This document shows positions 45,003-54,335 of a DNA stretch of 64,000 nucleotides, in pieces. The DNA comes from CAZJUP01 sp964549275 (GTDB taxonomy: Bacteria; Fidelibacterota; Marinisomatia; Marinisomatales; TCS55): positions 124,001 to 188,000 of the forward strand of contig CAZJUP010000001.1 in assembly GCA_964549275.1 (NCBI GenBank), given 5' to 3'. A model generated the notes under the pieces. The model was not told the DNA's origin, made no database searches, and saw only the letters and a list, made by a program, of their open reading frames with translations. The translations under genes were made by a program, and so were the position numbers. Each line of letters begins with the position of its first letter. Positions within the stretch are counted from its first letter, which is position 1.

Positions 45003-45847
45003 ATATTGCCGGGTACGATATTTACAGCATAGAAACAAGCCGCTTCGGATTGGATGGCGGTGCTATGTTTGGTATTATCCCCAAACCTCTTTGGGAAAAG
45101 AAAGCCCCTGCTGATGATAAAAACAGAATCGAAATGGTGACTCGATCACTTTTGCTTGTGGGTCATGGACGGATGGTGTTGGTTGATACCGGGAATGGTG
45201 ATAAATGGTCCCATAAACTAAAGTCCATATATAATATTAACACGCAGTCTGTTAATATAAAGTCTTCTTTAAAAAAATATGGATTTTCTCCTGAAGAGAT
45301 TACAGATATTATATGCACCCATTTGCATTTTGATCATATTGGGGGAAATACCGTATATCGCAATGAAATAATTGAGCCCTCATTTCCTCATGCAAAAGTC
45401 TGGATACAAAAAGATAATTGGGATTTAGCTAACTCTCCTTCTGAAAAAGATCAAGGCAGTTTTATAGCAACCGATTGGGAAATATTGGCTGAAAACGGGA
45501 TGATTGATTTGGTGACAGGAAGGGAAGCTTTTTTGCCAAACATAGACATTGAATTGACTTATGGGCATACAACCGGAATGATGCATCCAATCATTCGAGG
45601 GACAAATCAGACACTCTTCTACGGAGCTGATTTGTTCCCCATGGCTGCCCACATACCATTGCCTTGGGTCATGGCATATGATATTCAGCCGGTTGTAACC
45701 ATTCAGGAAAAAAGAAAACTTCTTCCCAAAATGGTGGATGAAGAATGGATATTATTTTTTGAGCATGATCCAAAACACCAAGCTGGAATTGTGGGATATG
45801 ATGGTAAACACTATTTTATGAAAACAGCTGTAAACATTAGTGAATGA
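44999..45847 (+). CDS. Metallo-beta-lactamase-fold hydrolase
   Basis: The GTG at 44999 (GTGA overlap, GGAGG upstream) gives 282 residues; an in-frame start at 44888 lies in the preceding gene. The product has 'RMVLVDTGNGDKW', 'IICTHLHFDHIGGN' (HxHxDH zinc motif), 'DIELTYGHTTGMMHPII' and 'TLFYGADLFPMAAHI', followed by 'LFFEHDPKHQ'. It is a general MBL-fold hydrolase; the substrate is not evident. It is in an operon with the hypothetical gene upstream and the DUF309 gene downstream (overlap). Confidence 0.9.
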   Translation: MNIAGYDIYSIETSRFGLDGGAMFGIIPKPLWEKKAPADDKNRIEMVTRSLLLVGHGRMVLVDTGNGDKWSHKLKSIYNINTQSVNIKSSLKKYGFSPEEITDIICTHLHFDHIGGNTVYRNEIIEPSFPHAKVWIQKDNWDLANSPSEKDQGSFIATDWEILAENGMIDLVTGREAFLPNIDIELTYGHTTGMMHPIIRGTNQTLFYGADLFPMAAHIPLPWVMAYDIQPVVTIQEKRKLLPKMVDEEWILFFEHDPKHQAGIVGYDGKHYFMKTAVNISE

Positions 45848-46211
45848 TTTGAAAATTGAAACTCTATTTCAATCTGGCCTAAGAGCCTTTGAGAATGGAG
45901 AATATTATGAAGCCCATGAAGTTTGGGAAGAGATATGGTCTGAACACTATGTACACGATAGGGACTTTATCCAAGGACTCATTCAGCTTTCTGTGAGTTT
46001 TGTTCATTTGGGGAATGGAAATTTAAAGGGGGCCAAGAGCCTTATTAAAAAATGTATGAAAAAATTCGAACAATTCAATGGGGTTCAAAGAGGAATCAAC
46101 ATGGGAAACCTTAAAAATGCAATCGAGGTGATTGGTTTAGTGTATTCTGATATTAGCAAAGCAAATGAATTTGATTGGGATTTAGTTCCTGTTTTGGGAT
46201 GTGAAAAATGA
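45840..46211 (+). CDS. DUF309-family protein
   Basis: This 123-residue protein (GTG start inside the MBL gene's end) has 'FENGEYYEAHEVWEEIW' and 'DRDFIQGLIQLSVSFVHL', the conserved features of DUF309. The EAHExWE motif could bind metal, but family function is unknown. Overlap with both neighbours suggests co-translation. Confidence 0.87.
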   Translation: MNDLKIETLFQSGLRAFENGEYYEAHEVWEEIWSEHYVHDRDFIQGLIQLSVSFVHLGNGNLKGAKSLIKKCMKKFEQFNGVQRGINMGNLKNAIEVIGLVYSDISKANEFDWDLVPVLGCEK

Positions 46212-46540
46212 AAGCAGCGTTATTTGTCAGGCATTTTCAGTTGGGGACTCAACTTTCTGATCATCTAACAGCTCATGAAATTGAAATAGAATTTCTTGAG
46301 AGTTTAACAGAATTAACCCCTGATTTCGACTTGGCCATCGTTGATTTAGATGACAAAAGTTTTGGAACGGTAGATTTTATCTCTATATTATTTCGAAAGG
46401 GAATTAAAACGATCGGGTATTTAAAATATCGGAGCAAGGACATTCATGATAAATATAAATCTGCAGGGTGTTCAGTAATTCTAACCCGTTCTTCAATAGT
46501 AAAAAACATTACAACTCTTGTAAAAGAATTGGATAAATGA
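46208..46540 (+). CDS. Receiver-like (degenerate CheY-fold) small protein
   Basis: This 110-residue protein has a CheY-like alternating pattern: 'KAALFVRHFQLGTQLSDHLT', then 'DFDLAIVDLDD' (possible phospho-acceptor Asp) and 'KTIGYLKYRSKDIHDKYKSA' followed by 'GCSVILTRSSIVKNITTLVK'. The early acidic pair of true receivers is missing, so it may be a pseudo-receiver. It overlaps the DUF309 gene and nth by four bases (ATGA) each. The role is unknown. Confidence 0.6.
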   Translation: MKAALFVRHFQLGTQLSDHLTAHEIEIEFLESLTELTPDFDLAIVDLDDKSFGTVDFISILFRKGIKTIGYLKYRSKDIHDKYKSAGCSVILTRSSIVKNITTLVKELDK

Positions 46541-47178
46541 AGGAAAACCAAGGAGAAAAAAAGAATAGGGGGAAAGAAGTTATTCGGCGATTAAAGCATA
46601 CTTACCCGGATGCAAAATGCTCATTAAAATACGGTTCACCCCATGAATTGCTGGTGGCCACAATATTATCAGCTCAATGCACCGACCACAGGGTAAATCA
46701 AGTGACTCCGGGGTTATTTAAAAAATACGATTCTCCTGCAGCTTTTGCTTATACCAGTGTGACGAATCTGGCTAAAGATATTCACTCCTGCGGGTACCAT
46801 AATCAAAAAGCAAAAAATATTCTGGGTGCCAGTTTAAAAATTGTAGAGGAACATGCAGGAGAAGTTCCCGATTCCATGGACAGGTTAATTCAACTACCGG
46901 GAGTGGGTAGAAAAACTGCCAACTGCGTTTTAGGAGAGTGCTTTAATCAGCCAGCCATGGTGATAGATACTCATATGGTTCGTATCATGAATTTGTTGAA
47001 TTTTACTCAATCTAAAGATCCAAAAAAAATTGAATTAGAACTCATAGAAATTTTTGATGAAAAAGAATGGACAAACTTAACCCATATGATCATTGATCAT
47101 GGTCGTGCAGTATGTATTGCCCGGCGACCCCGATGCGAACAGTGTGTTCTTGCTGATTTGTGTCCCGTCCTACAATAG
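46537..47178 (+). CDS. nth: Endonuclease III (DNA glycosylase/AP lyase)
   Basis: The 213-residue protein has 'ELLVATILSAQCTDHRVNQV', the helix-hairpin-helix 'LIQLPGVGRKTANCVLGECF' with the catalytic Lys, 'AMVIDTHMVRI' with the catalytic Asp, and the [4Fe-4S] motif 'CIARRPRCEQCVLADLC' (C-x6-C-x2-C-x5-C). It excises oxidised pyrimidines. The first about 15 residues are basic. It overlaps the receiver-like gene. Confidence 0.96.
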   Translation: MKENQGEKKNRGKEVIRRLKHTYPDAKCSLKYGSPHELLVATILSAQCTDHRVNQVTPGLFKKYDSPAAFAYTSVTNLAKDIHSCGYHNQKAKNILGASLKIVEEHAGEVPDSMDRLIQLPGVGRKTANCVLGECFNQPAMVIDTHMVRIMNLLNFTQSKDPKKIELELIEIFDEKEWTNLTHMIIDHGRAVCIARRPRCEQCVLADLCPVLQ

Positions 47179-47271
47179 GCCTCACTTAAAAATATTGTTT
47201 CGATTCTGCTTAAAAAAACCCTGAATACCCATTAAATTTGAATTTAGATAATATTTGCAGGATACAAATAA

Positions 47272-47676
47272 ATGGGCAACCCTTTTATAACAAAATCATT
47301 TCATTTTTGCGCAGCGCATAAATATGGTCATGAAGATTGGAGCGAAGAAAAAAATTGGGATACGTTCGGACCCGATTCGAAACTTCATGGGCATAATTAT
47401 ACCCTGGAGGTTATGGTGACAGGAGACATTGATCCGGCCACTGGTTTTTTAATCGATTTGGGCGAATTAAAAGATATCGTAAATACCCATGTATTGGATA
47501 AATTAGACCATAGTCGTATCGAGAAAGATATCCCTTGGTTCGAAGGCAGGCAGCCCTCCTCAGAAAACATGGTCAGATTTATTTGGAATGAAATTAATGC
47601 CCGGCTTAAAGGTGCGAGCCTTTACCGCGTACGATTGAGGGAAACACCGACTATTTTTACGGATTATTACGGATAG
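47272..47676 (+). CDS. queD: 6-carboxytetrahydropterin synthase (QueD/PTPS)
   Basis: The 134-residue protein has the PTPS zinc-binding histidines in 'FHFCAAHKYG' and 'KLHGHNYTLEVMVTGD', 'FLIDLGELKDIV' and 'PTSENMVR'-like 'PSSENMVRFIWNEI', ending 'RETPTIFTDYYG'. QueD makes 6-carboxy-tetrahydropterin for preQ0/queuosine. With a VUT transporter and folE directly following, this forms a deazapurine/pterin cluster. I saw no clear preQ1 riboswitch upstream. Confidence 0.93.
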   Translation: MGNPFITKSFHFCAAHKYGHEDWSEEKNWDTFGPDSKLHGHNYTLEVMVTGDIDPATGFLIDLGELKDIVNTHVLDKLDHSRIEKDIPWFEGRQPSSENMVRFIWNEINARLKGASLYRVRLRETPTIFTDYYG

Positions 47677-47687
47677 GGATCGGATTA

Positions 47688-48386
47688 ATGGGATTTAAAT
47701 ACAAACTTTACCTTTTGTTGGCAGGCATCTTTATTGCTTCTTTGGTCAGCGCCAATCTTATTTTCCAGAAATTTTTTACCTGGTCTCCCTTTGGATGGTA
47801 TACTTTTGAACTATCTGTGGGGATATTGCCATACCCCGTCACTTTTTTGTGTACCGATCTTATCTCAGAATTATATGGTAAAAAAAAGGCAGACCAAGTT
47901 GTGATTTCCGGTTTGGTTGCCAGTGTATTTGTTATGGGTATTGTTATGATAGCCGATGCCATGCCTCAGACAGCGTGGTCCCCGGTGAATCAAGAAATAT
48001 TTCATAAGGTTTTTGGACTTTTTGGACCGGCAGTTTTTGCTTCAATGGTGGCATACTTGGCGGCGCAGTTTATTGATATTCGAATATTTCATTATTGGAA
48101 ACGGCTGACAAAAGGTAAACATTTATGGTTGAGAAATAACGGATCAACCATTGTTTCCCAATTGGTAGACACTTCTGCAGTTCTCATTTTATTATGTGGA
48201 ACAGGCGCTCTGGATTGGATCCGGTTTTGGCCGCTATTGGTTAACGGGTTTTTATTTAAGGTCATGGTTGCCCTGTTGGATACCCCACTGTTTTATTTGG
48301 GAGTTTGGGTGTTAAAATCAAAAATTCACGAGGATCCAGATGAAGAGATCTGGGGATACCATTCCTTCAAAGAAGAGGCATTGTAA
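47688..48386 (+). CDS. VUT-family queuosine precursor transporter (YhhQ-like)
   Basis: The 232-residue integral membrane protein has about six hydrophobic segments and the family-typical '[20 protein letters not shown]' and '[20 protein letters not shown]' followed by '[17 protein letters not shown]'. YhhQ/VUT proteins take up preQ0 or preQ1. It lies between queD and folE in one operon; its end touches the folE start. Confidence 0.92.
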   Translation: MGFKYKLYLLLAGIFIASLVSANLIFQKFFTWSPFGWYTFELSVGILPYPVTFLCTDLISELYGKKKADQVVISGLVASVFVMGIVMIADAMPQTAWSPVNQEIFHKVFGLFGPAVFASMVAYLAAQFIDIRIFHYWKRLTKGKHLWLRNNGSTIVSQLVDTSAVLILLCGTGALDWIRFWPLLVNGFLFKVMVALLDTPLFYLGVWVLKSKIHEDPDEEIWGYHSFKEEAL

Positions 48387-48958
48387 TGACAGAGCAATTG
48401 GACCAATTAGAACAAATTACCAAACAATTGTTGCAACTCATTGGGGAAGATGCAAATAGAGAAGGGTTGAAAAAAACTCCAAATCGTGTTGCAAAGGCTT
48501 GGGAATTCTTTTCACAAGGATATCGTTCCAACTTGGATGATATCATTAACGAAGCCATTTTTAAGGAAGATTGTAATGATTTGGTTGTCGTGAGGGATAT
48601 TGAATTTTTTTCCATGTGTGAGCATCATCTAATTCCATTTTTTGGTCGTTGCCATGTGGGGTACATTCCAGATGGCAAGGTCATAGGACTCTCCAAAATC
48701 CCGAGAATTGTAGATATGTTTTCCCGCCGACTTCAAGTCCAAGAACGGTTAACCCATCAAATTGCCAATACCCTGAAAGAAGTTCTTCACCCTGTTGGCG
48801 TCGGAGTTGTGATGGAAAGCCGTCACCTTTGTATGCAAATGCGAGGGGTTGAAAAACAAAACAGTTTTGCCACAACCAGCGCAATGTTAGGACAGTTTAG
48901 AAAATCTGTAGAAACCAGAACCGAGTTTTTAACAATTATCTCGAAAGAAAAAATCTAA
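48386..48958 (+). CDS. folE: GTP cyclohydrolase I
   Basis: This 190-residue protein has '[20 protein letters not shown]', '[20 protein letters not shown]' (zinc Cys-His), '[20 protein letters not shown]' followed by 'QERLT', and '[18 protein letters not shown]'. It opens GTP to dihydroneopterin triphosphate, the first step for both folate and the QueD branch. It directly abuts the VUT transporter gene. Confidence 0.96.
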   Translation: MTEQLDQLEQITKQLLQLIGEDANREGLKKTPNRVAKAWEFFSQGYRSNLDDIINEAIFKEDCNDLVVVRDIEFFSMCEHHLIPFFGRCHVGYIPDGKVIGLSKIPRIVDMFSRRLQVQERLTHQIANTLKEVLHPVGVGVVMESRHLCMQMRGVEKQNSFATTSAMLGQFRKSVETRTEFLTIISKEKI

Positions 48959-48988
48959 TTATATAAAATAAGGAAGCATAAATCTATT

Positions 48989-50377
48989 ATGGAAAAATTC
49001 GACATTGCAGTTCTCGGAGGTGGCCCTGGGGGCTATGTGGCTGCCATTCGTGCAGCACAATTGGGCCAAAAAACTGTGATAATTGATCGGGATAATTTAG
49101 GAGGAGTCTGCCTGAACTGGGGCTGTATACCAACCAAAGCACTTTTGAAAAATGCAGAAGTACTTCACACCGTTAAAAACAGCAAAAAATTTGGAATAAA
49201 TATTTCTGAATATTCTGTGGATTTCGAGAAAACCATCAAGCGGAGCCGGGATGTATCCGGGCGGTTATCGAAAGGAATTGAATTCCTTATGAAAAAAAAT
49301 AAGATCACCCATATTACCGGTCGGGGTGAACTTATCTCTCAAAATGAAATTTCCATCGAAGGTAAAGCTGGAAAAACAAATATTCAGGCGGGAAAAATAA
49401 TCATTGCTACCGGGGGAAGACCCAAAGAATTACCGGGTGCTAAGTTTGACGGAAGACACATCATTTCATCAAAAGAAGCCATGGTGTTGGAAAATCCACC
49501 TGAGAAAATGGTCATTATCGGTGCTGGGGCCATCGGGGCTGAATTCGCTTATTTTTATAATATGTACGGTACAGAGGTTCATTTGGTAGAAATGATGCCT
49601 AATATACTTCCGGTGGAAGATTCAGACGTGTCAAAAGAAGTTGAAAAAAGTTTTAAAAAATCGGGGATAAAAGTCTATACCCATACAAAAGTCGAAAAAA
49701 TTGAAAAATTAAAAACAAAGGTAAAAGTTTATATTTCAAGTGGAGATACGACGGATATTATTGAAGGGAAAACGGTGTTAATGGCAGTTGGTGTAATAGG
49801 AAATATTGAAAAAATCGGATTGGATAAAATTGAAGTAAAAACCGAAAATGGAGCCATAATCGTTGATGAGTTTTGCCAGACGTCAGTTGGAAATATTTAT
49901 GCCATCGGTGATGTTTCGGGACCTCCGTGGTTGGCCCATGTGGCTTCTGCCCAAGGGCATGTGGCCGCAGACCATGCCTCAGGGCATGTTCCTGTTCCTG
50001 TAGATTATTCCAATATTCCTGGTTGTACCTATTGCCAGCCGCAAGTGGCTTCATTGGGGTTAACTGAAGAAAAAGCTATTGAAGCAGGATATGACATAAA
50101 AGTTGGCCGCTTTAACTTTCGAGCCAGTGGAAAAGCTTTGGCTTTGGGTGATTCTGCCGGTTTCGTAAAAATAATATTTGATGAAAAATATGGAGAACTT
50201 CTGGGCTGTCATATCGTAGGAACTGAGGCCACTGAACTGATAGCTGAACTCGCAGTTGCTAAGGCACTTGAAACAACATGGCACGAGCTGGCGTCCACCG
50301 TTCACGCCCATCCCACATTATCCGAAGCAATTATGGAAGCGGCTATGGATGCTTTTGGACAAAGTATTCATCAATAA
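48989..50377 (+). CDS. lpdA: Dihydrolipoamide dehydrogenase (E3)
   Basis: This 462-residue flavoprotein has FAD-binding 'AVLGGGPGGYVAAIRAAQLG', the redox disulphide in 'GGVCLNWGCIPTKALL', NAD-binding 'VIIGAGAIGAEFAYFYNMYG', 'IYAIGDVSGPPWLAHVASAQ' and the C-terminal 'HAHPTLSEAIMEAAMDAFG' base pair. It reoxidises lipoamide on the E2 encoded downstream. It leads the lpd-lipB-E1-E2-methyltransferase-lipA operon. Confidence 0.96.
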   Translation: MEKFDIAVLGGGPGGYVAAIRAAQLGQKTVIIDRDNLGGVCLNWGCIPTKALLKNAEVLHTVKNSKKFGINISEYSVDFEKTIKRSRDVSGRLSKGIEFLMKKNKITHITGRGELISQNEISIEGKAGKTNIQAGKIIIATGGRPKELPGAKFDGRHIISSKEAMVLENPPEKMVIIGAGAIGAEFAYFYNMYGTEVHLVEMMPNILPVEDSDVSKEVEKSFKKSGIKVYTHTKVEKIEKLKTKVKVYISSGDTTDIIEGKTVLMAVGVIGNIEKIGLDKIEVKTENGAIIVDEFCQTSVGNIYAIGDVSGPPWLAHVASAQGHVAADHASGHVPVPVDYSNIPGCTYCQPQVASLGLTEEKAIEAGYDIKVGRFNFRASGKALALGDSAGFVKIIFDEKYGELLGCHIVGTEATELIAELAVAKALETTWHELASTVHAHPTLSEAIMEAAMDAFGQSIHQ

Positions 50378-50401
50378 ATGTTCTAAACAAACAATTAACT
50401 G

Positions 50402-51055
50402 ATGATAAAAATGAATCATATCTCCCTTAGAGACCTTGGAAAAATGGAATACCAATCCGCGTGGAACTTCCAAAAAGATTTGCATAAAAAAGTACACCTT
50501 GGTCTCGAAAAAGATACCCTGCTCCTTGTGGAGCATGAACCAGTTTATACACTGGGGAAAAATGCAGATGATAACCATCTTTTACAACATTATCCGAAAG
50601 ATGCTTCTGTATATCATATTGAGCGCGGAGGGGATATCACCTATCATGGGCCCGGGCAACTTGTGGCTTATCCTATTCTGGATTTGCATCGATACCGAAA
50701 AAGTGTAAGTTGGTACATGCGAACTCTGGAAGAGGTTATCATTCAATCTTTGAGTTGTTTTGACATCAAGGCTGAAGCCAAAAATGGATTAACAGGTGTC
50801 TGGGTTGAGGATGAAAAAATTGCTGCATTGGGAGTTCGAATATCCCGTTGGGTCACCATGCATGGATTCGCATTAAATGTGAATACTGATTTAAGCTATT
50901 ACAAAGGAATTATTCCTTGCGGTATTTTTGAATATGGAGTCACCTCCATGAAAAATATTTTAGGCTATGATATGGAAATGGAAAAAGTTAAGGACATCAT
51001 TTCGGCTTCGTTTTTTGAATTTTTTACCAGAGTTGAACCGGTAGGGATAAGTTAA
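50402..51055 (+). CDS. lipB: Octanoyl-[acyl-carrier]-protein transferase
   Basis: The 217-residue protein has 'DTLLLVEHEPVYTLGKNADD', 'IERGGDITYHGPGQLVAYPI' (RGGxxTYHGPGQL) and 'GVWVEDEKIAALGVRISRWV' with catalytic Lys; the catalytic Cys is in 'IIPCGIFEYGVTSM'. It loads octanoate onto the E2 lipoyl domain, the substrate for LipA. Its stop overlaps the E1 start (TAATG). Confidence 0.95.
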   Translation: MIKMNHISLRDLGKMEYQSAWNFQKDLHKKVHLGLEKDTLLLVEHEPVYTLGKNADDNHLLQHYPKDASVYHIERGGDITYHGPGQLVAYPILDLHRYRKSVSWYMRTLEEVIIQSLSCFDIKAEAKNGLTGVWVEDEKIAALGVRISRWVTMHGFALNVNTDLSYYKGIIPCGIFEYGVTSMKNILGYDMEMEKVKDIISASFFEFFTRVEPVGIS

Positions 51056-53061
51056 TGCCCCGACTGCACGATTTTCAAAAAAAGGAATTGTTGGATATTT
51101 ATCGTCAAATGCGTCTTGCCAGGCGATTGGATGATAAGATGCTGATGATGCTGCGACAGGGAAAAAGTTTTTTTCTCACTGCAGGAGCTGGACATGAAGC
51201 TGCTCAAGTGGCTGCCGCTACAGCCCTGCAACCCGGGAAAGACTGGGCATATTGTTATTATCGGGATTTAGCCTTTTATCTGGGGTATGGAGGAACACCA
51301 CGGGATGTCTTGCTGTCATTTTTAGCGAGGAAAGATGACCCGGATTCCGGTGGACGACAGTTTCCTTATCATTTCAGCAATAAATCCCTAAAACTTGTGA
51401 GTCCATCCAGTGCCACGGGGATGCAGTTTCTCCATGCTGTTGGGACAGGTCTGGCATCTTCATGGGAAAAATCCAAGGAAGTTGTTTACGTTTCCAGCGG
51501 AGAAGGTACCACAAGCCAGGGAGACTTTCACGAAGCTCTGAATTGGGCGAGCCGTCAAAGATTGCCGGTTATTTTTCATATCCAAGACAATGAATATGCC
51601 ATTAGTGTTCATAAGTCTCAGCAGACTGCAGAAGGATCCGTTTATGATATGGTCGGTGGATATAAACATTTGGCACGATTTGATGTAGATGGAACCCATT
51701 TTTTCGAAACGCATCTTGCATTTAAAAAGGCTGTTGATAGAGCCAGGAAAGGGAAAGGACCTTCTGTTATCATATCCCACGTGGTACGACTTTTACCTCA
51801 TTCTTCCTCCGATGACCATCGAAAATATCGATCAGAGGATGAATTGGAAGCTTCAGCCAAGCGAGACCCCATATTGATGTTCGAAAAAGAATGCGTGGAA
51901 AACCAGATAATTACCCAGGAAGAATTTGAAAAAATCTCTGAAGAAATAATCACCCAAATAAATGATGATGCAGATTGGTCAGAAAAACAACCGCATCCAG
52001 ATCCTGAAACGGCCATGGATTTTTTATATTCTAAGGATTCAGATTTAAAAGAACCACCGTTGAAAACCATTTCTGATCGTATTGTACCCGTGGATGCTAT
52101 CAACCACGCCTTGAAGGAAGAATTAGTAAAGAATAAAAAAATTGTTGTCTATGGAGAAGATGTGGCTGACCCCAAAGGTGGTGTTTTCACTGCAACAAGA
52201 GGTCTTTCATCCGCCTTTGGTGACTTGAGAGTGTTTAATTCCCCGTTAGCAGAATCTTCAATAATCGGGACGGCTATTGGCCTGTCTGTTTACGGTTATA
52301 AACCCGTTGTCGAAATTCAGTTTGGGGACTATATCTGGACTGCCATGATGCAGATCCGAGATGAAGTGGCCATGATGCGATATCGCTCAAACAATACCTG
52401 GTACTGTCCCGTAGTTATTCGTGTTCCCGTTGGTGGGTATATCCATGGAGGGCCATACCACAGTCAGTCCATTGAGGGTATTTTTATGACTATCCCCGGT
52501 CTCCGGATTGCCTACCCATCTAATGCTGCAGATGCAAAGGGCTTATTAAAAGCAGCGTGCCGGATGAACGATCCGGTCATGTTTTTTGAACACAAGGGAC
52601 TATATAGGCAAGGATTTGCCTCTACACCAGAACCGGATAAATCCTATATCATTCCCTTTGGAAAAGCCAAGCACATCTCTAAAGGGAGTGACCTCACAAT
52701 AATCACTTGGGGGGCAATGGTGCAAAAGTCTGTAGAAGCCGTAAAAAGAATAAGTAGCGAAGAGGATCAGGTTGAGATTATTGATTTACGTACTTTAAAT
52801 CCACTGGATATGGAGACCATTCAATTATCCGTAAAGAAAACAGGAAAGTTATTGATTGTCCACGAGCATACGTTGACCGGAGGTCCCGGTGGAGAAATTG
52901 CAGCGAGAGTTTCTGATGAATTATTTGAATTCCTGGATGGACCCATTAAGCGTGTTGGAGCTAAAGATTGTCACATCCCCTATAACCAATATTTAGAGGA
53001 AGCTATTTTGCCGCAGACTGATGATATTGTTACAGCCTTAACCGAATTGTTGGAGTACTAA
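51055..53061 (+). CDS. 2-oxoacid dehydrogenase E1, fused alpha-beta subunits
   Basis: This 668-residue protein joins an alpha half ('MRLARRLDDKMLMMLRQGKS', 'AVGTGLASSWEKSKEVVYVS', thiamine-diphosphate motif in 'SGEGTTSQGDFHEALNWA...QDNEYA') to a beta half from about residue 340 ('KKIVVYGEDVADPKGGVF', 'AESSIIGTAIGLSVYGYKPV', 'LLIVHEHTLTGGPGGEIA'). The architecture is that of branched-chain/pyruvate E1 fusions in Bacteroidetes; the exact substrate is not decided. It overlaps lipB and the E2 gene by one base each. Confidence 0.93.
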   Translation: MPRLHDFQKKELLDIYRQMRLARRLDDKMLMMLRQGKSFFLTAGAGHEAAQVAAATALQPGKDWAYCYYRDLAFYLGYGGTPRDVLLSFLARKDDPDSGGRQFPYHFSNKSLKLVSPSSATGMQFLHAVGTGLASSWEKSKEVVYVSSGEGTTSQGDFHEALNWASRQRLPVIFHIQDNEYAISVHKSQQTAEGSVYDMVGGYKHLARFDVDGTHFFETHLAFKKAVDRARKGKGPSVIISHVVRLLPHSSSDDHRKYRSEDELEASAKRDPILMFEKECVENQIITQEEFEKISEEIITQINDDADWSEKQPHPDPETAMDFLYSKDSDLKEPPLKTISDRIVPVDAINHALKEELVKNKKIVVYGEDVADPKGGVFTATRGLSSAFGDLRVFNSPLAESSIIGTAIGLSVYGYKPVVEIQFGDYIWTAMMQIRDEVAMMRYRSNNTWYCPVVIRVPVGGYIHGGPYHSQSIEGIFMTIPGLRIAYPSNAADAKGLLKAACRMNDPVMFFEHKGLYRQGFASTPEPDKSYIIPFGKAKHISKGSDLTIITWGAMVQKSVEAVKRISSEEDQVEIIDLRTLNPLDMETIQLSVKKTGKLLIVHEHTLTGGPGGEIAARVSDELFEFLDGPIKRVGAKDCHIPYNQYLEEAILPQTDDIVTALTELLEY

Positions 53062-54335
53062 TGCGGGTTGATATTGTCATGCCAAAAATGGGAGAATCTA
53101 TTACAGAGGGTACTATTTTAGATTGGCGGAAAAAAATTGGAGATACGGTAGAAAAGGATGAGATATTTCTGGAAATTGGTACCGATAAAGTAGATTCTGA
53201 AATTCCATCACCCGTGAAAGGAATTATGGCAGAAATATTAGCCGAACCCAATGAAGTTGTAGATGTGGGAGTTGTGATAGCGAGAATCGAAACTGATGCT
53301 GATGCAGATTTAGACCAGAAGGCAGATGTCCCAGAAAAACAAGTAAAGGAAAAATCTACGGTAAAAGAAGAAAAGGAAATACCAGAAGACACAAAAAAAC
53401 CATCTGCAATCCCAAAACAAAAAATACAAAAAAGAAAAGGGAAAGTATTTTTTACACCGGTTGTGCTTAAAATGGCATCTGATTCAGGGATTGAAATCGA
53501 TGAACTTTCCCGGATCCCCGGGTCAGGAAAATCCGGCAGGGTGACGAAACAAGATATAATACGGTATATCGAAACCCGTACCAATCTTCCGAAAGAAAAA
53601 GCCCAAGTGACTTCTACTCTTTTTACATTGGAACAGGAAAGCGTAGAAATGGATCATATGCGAAAACGCATCGCTGAACATATGAGGGCCAGTCTGGATA
53701 CTGCAGCTCATGTGTATGTTATGACGGAAGTGGAAATGTCTTCCATCGTAGCTGCCGTGGAGAGTCGATCTGGGGAATTTTATGAAAAAGAGGGTTTTAA
53801 CCTCACTTTTACCCCATTTATTATTTATGCTTTGGTTCAATCTTTGGCAGTGTACCCAGAAATGAATTCTATGCTGGAAGGATCAACAATCGTAAAAAAT
53901 CGAAATATTAATATCGGTATGGCTGTGGCCATGGAAAAGGGGCTCATGGTACCGGTAATTAATCATTGTGAAGAACTTAATTTTCTTGGAATTTGCCGAA
54001 AAGTCAGGGATTTAGCCGTAAGAACCCGAAACAAAAATATTACACCGGATGAGCTGCAGGGATCGACTTTTTCCATAACAAACTTTGGCGTTTTTAATGT
54101 TACCATGGGGACCCCCATTATTAACCAGCCGAATTTGGGAATTCTTGGTGTGGGTGCGGTGAAAAAACGCCCGGTTGTTATAGAAGCGCCTCATGGAGAT
54201 GCTTTAGGAATCAAGCCCATGATGTTTTTATCTCTGGGATTTGACCATCGTCTGATTGACGGTGCAGGTGGCAGTAAATTTATTGAATCTGTAAAGGTAA
54301 ATCTTGAAACAATGAAAACGGAAGATCTTTTCTGA
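53061..54335 (+). CDS. 2-oxoacid dehydrogenase E2 (dihydrolipoyl acyltransferase)
   Basis: The 424-residue protein has a lipoyl domain (residues 1-75, 'EIGTDKVDSEIPSPVKG' with the lipoylated Lys), an acidic/lysine linker, an E3-binding domain ('FFTPVVLKMASDSGIEIDEL', 'GRVTKQDIIRYIE') and a catalytic domain from about 195, with 'LSLGFDHRLIDGAGG' (HxxxDG). It carries acyl groups from E1 to CoA. The 'MPKMGESITEGTIL' start and DKVDSE motif resemble branched-chain E2. It is coupled to E1 and the methyltransferase gene. Confidence 0.95.
   Translation: MRVDIVMPKMGESITEGTILDWRKKIGDTVEKDEIFLEIGTDKVDSEIPSPVKGIMAEILAEPNEVVDVGVVIARIETDADADLDQKADVPEKQVKEKSTVKEEKEIPEDTKKPSAIPKQKIQKRKGKVFFTPVVLKMASDSGIEIDELSRIPGSGKSGRVTKQDIIRYIETRTNLPKEKAQVTSTLFTLEQESVEMDHMRKRIAEHMRASLDTAAHVYVMTEVEMSSIVAAVESRSGEFYEKEGFNLTFTPFIIYALVQSLAVYPEMNSMLEGSTIVKNRNINIGMAVAMEKGLMVPVINHCEELNFLGICRKVRDLAVRTRNKNITPDELQGSTFSITNFGVFNVTMGTPIINQPNLGILGVGAVKKRPVVIEAPHGDALGIKPMMFLSLGFDHRLIDGAGGSKFIESVKVNLETMKTEDLF

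Noticed and set aside
47179..47271. preQ1 riboswitch upstream of queD
   Set aside because: I looked for the characteristic C-rich loop and A-rich tail pseudoknot and did not see a convincing match.
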